From JBCKUK01 sp038924905 (GTDB lineage: Bacteria; Pseudomonadota; Gammaproteobacteria; Burkholderiales; Methylophilaceae), in contig JBCKUK010000026.1 in assembly GCA_038924905.1 (NCBI GenBank), forward strand, positions 1 to 19,530: a DNA stretch of 19,530 nucleotides, written 5' to 3'. A program made the position numbers and the translations under genes. The notes beneath the pieces are model-generated. The model was not told the origin of the DNA, did not search any database, and was given only the letters and a program-made list of their open reading frames with translations. Below are positions 13,453 through 19,530 of the stretch, piece by piece; position 1 is the stretch's first letter, and the number at the start of each line of letters is the position of its first letter.

Positions 13453-14952
13453 GTGCTGCTCTGGTTTGTCATCACCTACTGGATTATTTCTGTCGGCATC
13501 GGTCTGTGGGCCGCCCGCCGTGTTCACACTGCCAAAGATTTTGCCATTGCCGGGCGACACCTGCCATTTCATATCGTTACTGCCACTGTTTTTGCCACCT
13601 GGTTTGGGGCTGAGACGGTACTCGGCATCCCTTCAGTTTTCCTGACAGAAGGCTTGCATGGCGTTGTCGCTGACCCATTCGGCGCCGCGCTCTGCCTGAT
13701 ATTGGTCGGCTTGTTTTTTGCAGCACCCCTGTACAGGATGAACCTGCTGACCATAGGCGATTTTTACCGTAAACGTTTTGGCCGCAGTGCAGAAACACTT
13801 ACTTCCATCGCCATTATTATTTCTTATCTGGGCTGGGTAGGCGCACAAATCACTGCCCTTGGCCTGGTATTCAATGTGGTCTCAGGCGGCGAAATCAGCA
13901 GGCAGGCAGGCATGTGGATAGGCTCCAGCACCATTCTTATTTACACAATGTTTGGCGGCATGTGGGCGGTGGCGATCACCGATTTCATCCAGATGATTGT
14001 AATTGTCATCGGCATGCTCTATATCGGCAGTGAAATAAGTGGCCAGGTCGGCGGTGTAGGTGTGGTGATTGAGCACGCCAGACAGGCAGGTAAGTTCGAA
14101 TTCTGGCCAGCGCTTGACCTGAAGGCCATCATCGGTTTTATTGCCGCTTGGATTACCATGATGCTGGGTTCGATTCCGCAACAGGACGTTTTCCAACGTG
14201 TGCAATCGTCAAAAACCGTGAAAATTGCAGTGTGGGCTTCTGTTCTGGGCGGCTGCCTGTATTTCCTGTTTGCTTTTGTCCCAATGTTTCTGGTTTATTC
14301 AGCCACCATGATTAACCCCAAGATGGTATCAGGACTTATGGAAACCGACGCGCAATTGATATTACCAACCTTGATCATGCAAAATGCGCCACTGTTTGCC
14401 CAAGTCATGTTCTTTGGTGCGCTGCTCTCGGCCATCAAGAGCTGTGCTTCGGCTACCCTGCTGGCACCATCAGTGACATTCACCGTGAATATATTGCGGC
14501 CAATGCTGCACAAAAACCTGCCTGACCATTTGCTGTTGCGTTATATGCGTATTGTCACCCTGGTTTTTACACTGTTGGTGACGTTATATGCGGTTAATTC
14601 CGATGCCGGCATCTATGCAATGGTGGAGAATGCCTATCAAATCACGCTGGTCATGGCTTTTGTGCCACTTGCCTGTGGTGTTTACTGGAAGCGGGCAACC
14701 AACCAAGGTGCTTTACTGTCGATCTTCCTCGGTTTAAGCACCTGGCTCAGCATCCTTGTCTTCGGCCCTGAGGACCCCTTCGTTCCGGCTCAACTGGCGG
14801 GCGTGCTGGCTAGTGGGTTCGGTATGCTGGTTGGTTCTTTGATGCCTACCTATTTCGGTCGCGAGGTTCATATTGAGCCACAAGGTCACTTGCATGAACA
14901 TGCAACGCATCCGCGTAGTCCAACCGTGCTACCGCACGAGGGCAATCACTAG
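13453..14952 (+). CDS. Sodium:solute symporter (SSS family)
   Basis: This 499-residue inner-membrane protein is a sodium:solute symporter of the LeuT-fold SSS family, with about 12-13 hydrophobic segments. Typical features are the N-terminal helix followed by AARRVHTAKDFAIAGRHLP (20-38), and then the conserved ATWFGAETVLGIPSVF and GLHGVVADPFGA segments. YRKRFGR and the stretch GMWAVAITDFIQMIVIVIG also match the family. The substrate cannot be read from sequence; organic acids, amino acids or other solutes are possible. The start is GTG with AGGGA 7 nt upstream. The C-terminal cytoplasmic tail is rich in histidine (EVHIEPQGHLHEHATHPRSP). It lies downstream of ubiB and converges on mutM with 17 nt between stops. 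Confidence 0.9.
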   Translation: MLLWFVITYWIISVGIGLWAARRVHTAKDFAIAGRHLPFHIVTATVFATWFGAETVLGIPSVFLTEGLHGVVADPFGAALCLILVGLFFAAPLYRMNLLTIGDFYRKRFGRSAETLTSIAIIISYLGWVGAQITALGLVFNVVSGGEISRQAGMWIGSSTILIYTMFGGMWAVAITDFIQMIVIVIGMLYIGSEISGQVGGVGVVIEHARQAGKFEFWPALDLKAIIGFIAAWITMMLGSIPQQDVFQRVQSSKTVKIAVWASVLGGCLYFLFAFVPMFLVYSATMINPKMVSGLMETDAQLILPTLIMQNAPLFAQVMFFGALLSAIKSCASATLLAPSVTFTVNILRPMLHKNLPDHLLLRYMRIVTLVFTLLVTLYAVNSDAGIYAMVENAYQITLVMAFVPLACGVYWKRATNQGALLSIFLGLSTWLSILVFGPEDPFVPAQLAGVLASGFGMLVGSLMPTYFGREVHIEPQGHLHEHATHPRSPTVLPHEGNH

Positions 14953-14969
14953 CGCCTGAGGAGAGGTAA

Positions 14970-15782
14970 TTAGCGCTGGCAGACTGAACAATAAAAGCTT
15001 GAACGCTGCCCCTGCCGCAGCGTCTTGATAGCCGTGCCACACACTTTGCACGGCTGGCCAGTGCGGCCATAGACAAAATATTCCTGCTGGAAATACCCTG
15101 GATTACCATCAGCGCCAAAAAAATCGCGCAGGCTACTGCCACCGGCCTTTATGGCCTCATGTAAAGTAGCTTTAATCTCTGTGACCAGCCCTGTGCAACG
15201 GGCCTTGCTTAACTTATTGGCGGGCGTTTTGGGGTTGATTCTTGCGCGAAATAACGATTCGCTGGCGTAGATATTGCCCACGCCGACCACTAGATGCGAG
15301 TCCATAATGACGTTTTTGATAGGCGCTGTCCTACTGCGAATTGCTTTGTACAGCCATGCACCATCAAAAACATCCTGCAATGGTTCTGTCCCTAATGCGG
15401 CAAGTAGTACATGCTCGCTGGGATCGCCCTCCACCCATAATACTGCGCCAAAGCGGCGCGGGTCGCGCAATCTCAGCACATGGCCATCGGTAAAATGTAT
15501 GTCAAAATGATCGTGTTTTTGAGGTGGCTCGTCTTTTTCAAGCAGGCATAGCCGACCAGACATACCAAGGTGCAACAGCAGCGTACCAGCCTCACACTTC
15601 GCCAGGATATATTTGGCACGGCGATCTAGCCGAACAAGTTGCTGCTTGGCCAGAGTTTGTACGAGATGCTGGGGAATAGGCCAGCGTAGCGAGGCATTAC
15701 GAATAACAACCTTGTTTATGGTTTGCCCGAGCAGTGGTAGCAGACCCAGCCTTGTGACTTCTACCTCCGGTAGTTCAGGCAT
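14970..15782 (-). CDS. mutM: Formamidopyrimidine-DNA glycosylase (Fpg)
   Basis: MutM excises 8-oxoguanine and ring-opened purines and nicks the abasic site by beta/delta elimination. The 270 residues begin with the catalytic N-terminus PELPEVE (the proline amine is the nucleophile). They include Lys57 in RRAKYI, the helix-two-turn-helix segment VVGVGNIYASE, GGSSLRDF, and a C-terminal zinc finger with Cys245, Cys248, Cys265 and Cys268. All expected catalytic residues are present. The gene begins 6 nt after the stop of the DUF4340 gene and so appears to be the last gene of the ABC-transporter operon. It may of course have its own promoter inside that gene. Confidence 0.97.
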   Translation of the reverse strand: MPELPEVEVTRLGLLPLLGQTINKVVIRNASLRWPIPQHLVQTLAKQQLVRLDRRAKYILAKCEAGTLLLHLGMSGRLCLLEKDEPPQKHDHFDIHFTDGHVLRLRDPRRFGAVLWVEGDPSEHVLLAALGTEPLQDVFDGAWLYKAIRSRTAPIKNVIMDSHLVVGVGNIYASESLFRARINPKTPANKLSKARCTGLVTEIKATLHEAIKAGGSSLRDFFGADGNPGYFQQEYFVYGRTGQPCKVCGTAIKTLRQGQRSSFYCSVCQR

Positions 15783-15788
15783 GAAGAA

Positions 15789-16667
15789 TTATTTGGCAAC
15801 GTTAATGGGTGGGTTCAGCATACTAAACCCCATATCCGCTGCAAAATGATAGATCATGCCCTCATCAGGGCGGCCAAGCTGCAACTCGGGGGATTCCTGC
15901 AATTTGTCAAAATGCACTTTGCTGCCGTCTTTCATTTTAATTTCAAAAGAAGGAAAAGTAGTCTTGCGGTCTGGTACATAAGGCTCAACGGCATTTGCAT
16001 AAGCGTGTGCCCACGCCACATCGAGCCACTCGTTCATTTCATTCTGGTTTGGCTTGGCGTTCGCGACAGAAATTTTCCATTGCCCCTTCAATAAGTCAAC
16101 ATTGAGGCGAACATCTTCCCACTGCTCCAAACGCGAAAAATCAAACCCGATAATTTCTTCAGTTGGCTTTAGGGGGGATTTATCAATAAACTCAACCAGC
16201 TGTATAGAAGCGGCTTCTGAATAACCAGCAGACAGTAGATAGACCGCATCCTTGTAGGCCACATATTGATCACCGCTCACCGGGTTAATCGTGCCAAACA
16301 AAAACACCTCGCTGTCCAATTTTAGCTTGAGTTTTGGGCTTTCCAAACCAAAACGGGCAAGATCAGTCGCAGGAAACTTATCAGCACTGATTGCCGCCAC
16401 AATCGACAATACGCGTTGCACTGCTACCGAATCTGCGCGCGCCTTGTAAGGCTGCGTGATGCGCCAAAGGTCATTGATCTTTTCAAAAGTGACCGGGGCT
16501 TTCGCCGGGGACTCAATACTCAACTTGGAAAAACTCGCTAATTTGTGTGCGGAGAGCGCGTAGCCGCTTTGCTTTTGCTGCCCGGGTTCAGGCCGCAGAT
16601 AGACAAAAGCGCCAAGCGCTACCACCAATACCAATAACGCCAGATTAATCAGCCAGCGCGACTTCAT
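15789..16667 (-). CDS. DUF4340 domain membrane-anchored protein
   Basis: This 292-residue protein has one N-terminal membrane anchor (about 5-25: LINLALLVLVVALGAFVYL). The remainder is a soluble, probably periplasmic region that matches the DUF4340 family in layout: repeated beta-rich units with WRITQPYKARADSVAVQRVL (68-87), then FPATDLARFGLESPKLKL and a transthyretin-like FLFGTINPVSGDQYVAY. DUF4340 genes usually lie next to GldG-like ABC components, as here. Its start overlaps the gldG-like stop by 4 nt (ATGA), and mutM follows after 6 nt. It is probably an accessory part of the same envelope complex; the exact function is unknown. No lipobox is present. Confidence 0.87.
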   Translation of the reverse strand: MKSRWLINLALLVLVVALGAFVYLRPEPGQQKQSGYALSAHKLASFSKLSIESPAKAPVTFEKINDLWRITQPYKARADSVAVQRVLSIVAAISADKFPATDLARFGLESPKLKLKLDSEVFLFGTINPVSGDQYVAYKDAVYLLSAGYSEAASIQLVEFIDKSPLKPTEEIIGFDFSRLEQWEDVRLNVDLLKGQWKISVANAKPNQNEMNEWLDVAWAHAYANAVEPYVPDRKTTFPSFEIKMKDGSKVHFDKLQESPELQLGRPDEGMIYHFAADMGFSMLNPPINVAK

Positions 16668-18043
16668 GCTTTACGACGTTTCCACCAGATTACCAATCCC
16701 GCTATCACAAAGAAAAGCGGGATAAAATATTGAAAACCGTTAAAGATAAACCATGCCAGAAGCCTGCCACTGTCGGTGTCTGGAATAATCATATTCACAT
16801 CCTTGAGCGGTTTTGGCTGTATGGTAATGAGGTTGTCATCGCCGGCAAGCCAGTTGATGATATTGATGCCGAGATCAATATTGCCGCCGTTTGCAATGAA
16901 GGTATTGGACAAGAAATTGCCATTACCTACTACGACTACACGCTGGCCTTTTTTGCCATATATTCGCTCCAGCGCCACCGCAATGCTGATTGGGCCAGGG
17001 ACATCGCTCTTGGCATCAAAGCTGACTTTGGTATCAATTTTGCCTTTTTCCAGCCAGCCATTTGGCGCAACATCAATCAGGCGGGTAACTTTCCACCCCC
17101 ATTCATAGGAGTCTTGCGCATCAACCATGCGCGCTTCGGAAAAAAATGTCCGTAGCATAAAGTTTTTGGTAATTGCGTGCTCGCCATACTGGCTGGCGAT
17201 GGCCATCCTAGCATCTGCTTTATATTGTGCAGCAGACAGGTCCATCACCATGCCCGGGCTGACGGTAAGGCCAAGATAATCAGCAATCGGTTTTAGTCCG
17301 TGTAAATTATCATCATCCAGCAGCAGCAGCAGATTGCCGCCAGACTCCAGATAGGTCTGGATTTTTTTCACTTCAACTTCGGTTAAACCAATCTGCGGGC
17401 TGGCGATAATTAACATCGTGCCGTTGCTTGGTACCGCCTGCGCAATGGTCAAGTCCGGATTGGAAAATTTGAAGCCGCGCTTTTCCAACTGCTTGCCGAA
17501 TTCACCGATATCGTGATTTTTGACCCCAATTAAACTGCGTTCGCCGTGACCATCCAGGTACATCACAGGGCGTTGGTTGGTGCGCGATAAACGCACCAGC
17601 AGATTGGTCATATCCTGCTCCACAAAAGGCGGGAGAATATGTTCGCTGCGCTTCGCATATTCCACCACAAACTCGCCGTCCACTTTAATGCCGGCATCCT
17701 GTGCCAGTTTTGGCTGCTCTGCCGGGTCAATAAACTCCAGCGCGATATCAGGTTTTGCGCGCTGATAACGAGCAACGAAATCACTATATTTTTTGCGATA
17801 CTGCTCTTTTTTTGACGTGTCGTCCCTAGAGGCATACACGGTAATATGCACCGGCAATTTCATTTGCTTGAGCACATTAATACTGCCTTCTGTCAGCGAA
17901 TTGCGGCTGCCCTGGGTAACGTCACGAGAAACGCTGAATTCACGCGTAACGGCTCCAATTAAACCAATCAAGGCCAAAAATAACAGCACAAAAAGGCTGT
18001 TTTGCATCAACATCTGTAAGCGGAGTTTGCGATTAATTTTCAT
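16664..18043 (-). CDS. GldG-like auxiliary component of an ABC-2 transporter
   Basis: From ATG 18043 the protein has 459 residues, with an N-terminal membrane anchor (about 15-33), a large extracytoplasmic region and a C-terminal membrane helix ending in VIWWKRRKA. The segment SVSRDVTQGSRNSLTEGSIN followed by VLKQMKLPVHITVYAS, and MYLDGHGERSL with the downstream LLLLLDDDN stretch, match the GldG / 'ABC-type transport system involved in gliding motility, auxiliary component' family (also called DUF7088/ABC_transp_aux). In Bacteroidetes GldG takes part in gliding; in proteobacteria the role is unknown. The chosen start lies 25 nt after the permease stop and begins MKINRKLRLQ. A start at 18091 would overlap the permease and add 16 residues. 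Neither has a strong ribosome site. Confidence 0.88.
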   Translation of the reverse strand: MKINRKLRLQMLMQNSLFVLLFLALIGLIGAVTREFSVSRDVTQGSRNSLTEGSINVLKQMKLPVHITVYASRDDTSKKEQYRKKYSDFVARYQRAKPDIALEFIDPAEQPKLAQDAGIKVDGEFVVEYAKRSEHILPPFVEQDMTNLLVRLSRTNQRPVMYLDGHGERSLIGVKNHDIGEFGKQLEKRGFKFSNPDLTIAQAVPSNGTMLIIASPQIGLTEVEVKKIQTYLESGGNLLLLLDDDNLHGLKPIADYLGLTVSPGMVMDLSAAQYKADARMAIASQYGEHAITKNFMLRTFFSEARMVDAQDSYEWGWKVTRLIDVAPNGWLEKGKIDTKVSFDAKSDVPGPISIAVALERIYGKKGQRVVVVGNGNFLSNTFIANGGNIDLGINIINWLAGDDNLITIQPKPLKDVNMIIPDTDSGRLLAWFIFNGFQYFIPLFFVIAGLVIWWKRRKA

Positions 18044-18068
18044 AGCAATTTTTTCATGAGGCGTAACG

Positions 18069-18815
18069 TTAGCCGCGCAGGCGGTCTGCATCCAGACGAC
18101 GCACGGTTAAAGTAAGGAAGGTAATGATAAAAAGGAGAAAATAGGCAAAATCACTGGTGTCCAGCAAGCCGCGTGAGAATGGCTGAAAATGGCGCATCAG
18201 TGATAGGTAAGTAATTGCCCCATTGGGAGAATTTGCCAGGAATTTATCTAAAATCAATAGCGCAAACAAAGCAATAAAGGTGATGATCCCTGCAACCACC
18301 GGTTGTCGCGTCAGGCTGGATACATAAATACCCAATGCCGAAAAGCTGGCTACCAATAACCAAATCCCCAATGTATTTGCCAGCACGTAGCCATAATCAA
18401 TATCCGCCCAGATATTGAGCGAAGCCATCATCAGAAAAATAAATGCAATCAGGATAGACAGAAAACTCATCAGCCCCAGGAATTTACCCAACACAATCTC
18501 GGTCAGCGATAGTGGCGCACTAAATAAAAAGGTCAGGGTTTGGCTGCGGTGCTCCTCGCTGATAAGCCGCATGGTAAGGAGCGGCACTGCAAACAGCATC
18601 ACAAAAGAGGCAACACCAAACAGGTTCTGCCCGACAAACTCGGTTACACCTTGCCGTTCCTCAGGGCGTATAGAGCCGGACATCACCTGGAAATACTGAT
18701 CAACCCCATGAAAAAAATAGGTGCCGAATACAAACAGCAGCAAGGCCAGAATTATCCAGCCCATAGGTGAAACGAACAGGCTTTTCAATTCTTTTCTGAC
18801 AATATTAATGATCAT
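18069..18815 (-). CDS. ABC-2 type permease (GldF-like)
   Basis: This 248-residue integral membrane protein has six hydrophobic segments: about 17-35, 68-85, 108-130, 143-165, 172-190 and 220-237. It starts with an amphipathic N-terminal helix (IINIVRKELKSLFVSPMGWI) and has the ABC-2 coupling motif ISEEHRSQTLTFLFSAPLS (86-104) before the third segment. This layout is typical of GldF / ABC-2 permeases and related Nos-type transporters. It pairs with the ATPase gene 29 nt upstream and the GldG-like gene downstream. The substrate, or cell-envelope process powered, cannot be told from sequence. Confidence 0.92.
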   Translation of the reverse strand: MIINIVRKELKSLFVSPMGWIILALLLFVFGTYFFHGVDQYFQVMSGSIRPEERQGVTEFVGQNLFGVASFVMLFAVPLLTMRLISEEHRSQTLTFLFSAPLSLTEIVLGKFLGLMSFLSILIAFIFLMMASLNIWADIDYGYVLANTLGIWLLVASFSALGIYVSSLTRQPVVAGIITFIALFALLILDKFLANSPNGAITYLSLMRHFQPFSRGLLDTSDFAYFLLFIITFLTLTVRRLDADRLRG

Positions 18816-18844
18816 GGATGCGTACTTTCTTGCAAGGTAACTAT

Positions 18845-19530
18845 CTAGGCAGCTTGTTCCTGGAAGGTCAGGTGGACAAAAACTTCTTCCAGACTGGTTT
18901 GATCGGGATTGATTTGGTGTAAGCCCCAGCCCTTGCTGACGGCCGCCTGTACCAATGCTTCGGCGGGCATCTGGCCTTCTGCATAGGCAATCCGTAACAG
19001 TCCACTGGGTAGTGTATCAACGCTCAATACGCCAGGAACCTTGAGTAGGGTTTTATGTGATGGCGGCTTACTCAAGCCAAGCAATAACTTATTGCCATAG
19101 CGTTGCTGCTTGAGCACCTCAGTTGCGCCATTAAACACCAGCTTGCCCTTATGAATGATCTGTACGTGATCACAAATCATTTCTACTTCAGGCAGGATAT
19201 GTGTGGAGAGAATAACGCTGTGCTGGCCGCCCAGCTCTTTAATCAGGGCACGGATATCGCGGATCTGAATCGGGTCAAGGCCTATGGTTGGCTCATCAAG
19301 AATCACTACCATGGGGTTGTGAATAATTGCCTGGGCAATACCTACGCGCTGCTGATAGCCTTTAGACAGGTTTTCAATCAGCCGCTTGCTCATATCGGTC
19401 AAACCACAACGCTCTTTGGCACGCTGCACGGCTTTATTAATGTGCTTACTGCTCACGCGATGCAAACGCGCTGCCAGCGTCAAAAATTCATCTACGTTTA
19501 ATTCACGATACAGCGGTGGCGACTCTGGCA
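18845..19530 (-). CDS. ABC transporter ATP-binding protein (GldA-like), 5' end outside window
   Basis: This gene enters from the right edge. An in-frame TTG at 19483 could be mistaken for a start, but the open frame continues to the window end as PESPPLYRELNVDEFLTLAA, which is normal ABC ATPase sequence. Walker A and the Q-loop therefore lie outside the window. Visible are the signature LSKGYQQRVGIAQAI, Walker B MVVILDEPTIGLDP, the D-loop, and the switch histidine in LSTHILPEVE. The C-terminal 80 residues are the regulatory extension seen in GldA/NosF-type exporters. It is the ATPase for the permease encoded 29 nt downstream. Confidence 0.93.
   Translation of the reverse strand, partial: PESPPLYRELNVDEFLTLAARLHRVSSKHINKAVQRAKERCGLTDMSKRLIENLSKGYQQRVGIAQAIIHNPMVVILDEPTIGLDPIQIRDIRALIKELGGQHSVILSTHILPEVEMICDHVQIIHKGKLVFNGATEVLKQQRYGNKLLLGLSKPPSHKTLLKVPGVLSVDTLPSGLLRIAYAEGQMPAEALVQAAVSKGWGLHQINPDQTSLEEVFVHLTFQEQAA

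Noticed and set aside
19483..19483. TTG at 19483 as the start of the ABC ATPase gene.
   Set aside because: The upstream codons to the window edge encode normal ABC ATPase sequence, and Walker A would be missing, so the true start lies beyond the window.
1..19530. CRISPR arrays, tRNA/rRNA genes, prophage genes or a replication origin.
   Set aside because: No regularly spaced repeats, cloverleaf-like sequence, rRNA segments or phage genes were seen. The only accessory DNA is the IS remnant and the TA locus.

Overview
The window looks like part of the core chromosome of a betaproteobacterium, probably in the Nitrosomonadales (Gallionella/Methylophilus-like). That placement is inferred from gene order and protein character, not from a marker gene. 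The evidence is roughly even GC content, an ftsY-ftsE-ftsX-rpoH block, a DUF971-ubiE-ubiJ-ubiB block, an rsmD-coaD-ferredoxin block, and M16 peptidase genes divergent from ftsY. Almost everything is housekeeping. The one clearly accessory stretch is about 0.9 kb, at roughly 4800-5640.

Layout. Positions 1-166 hold the 3' end of dnaJ (+). A compact minus-strand operon runs from about 4740 down to 181: an active M16 zinc peptidase, an inactive-type M16 partner, rsmD, coaD, a 2[4Fe-4S] ferredoxin and gloA. Its gene junctions overlap or are only 9-12 nt apart. Next come a decayed IS3-family transposase tail (about 4811-4951) and a RelE/HigB-like toxin-antitoxin pair (5052-5638), whose toxin gene carries a frameshift. 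ftsY, ftsE and ftsX (5651-8204, +) follow only 12 nt after the antitoxin and are joined to one another by 4-nt overlaps. rpoH (8291-9163, +) has its own promoter overlapped by a near-perfect CIRCE-like HrcA operator. A bidirectional terminator separates rpoH from a convergent, unrecognised coiled-coil protein gene (9244-9813, -).

The right half starts with the ubiquinone block (10006-13352, +): a DUF971 protein, UbiE methyltransferase, UbiJ accessory factor and UbiB kinase-like protein. A sodium:solute symporter (13453-14952, +) follows. A minus-strand operon then enters from the right edge: an ABC ATPase (cut by the window end), an ABC-2 permease, a GldG-like protein, a DUF4340 protein and mutM.

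How the genes work together. FtsY delivers ribosomes to the membrane, FtsEX controls cell-wall hydrolysis at division, and RpoH drives the heat-shock response. UbiE, UbiJ and UbiB act in ubiquinone synthesis. The GldA/F/G-like set with DUF4340 forms a membrane export or assembly complex of unknown substrate. The two points most worth following are the TA/IS insertion that now sits directly upstream of the essential ftsYEX genes, and the CIRCE-like operator on rpoH, which would wire the HrcA repressor to sigma-32.
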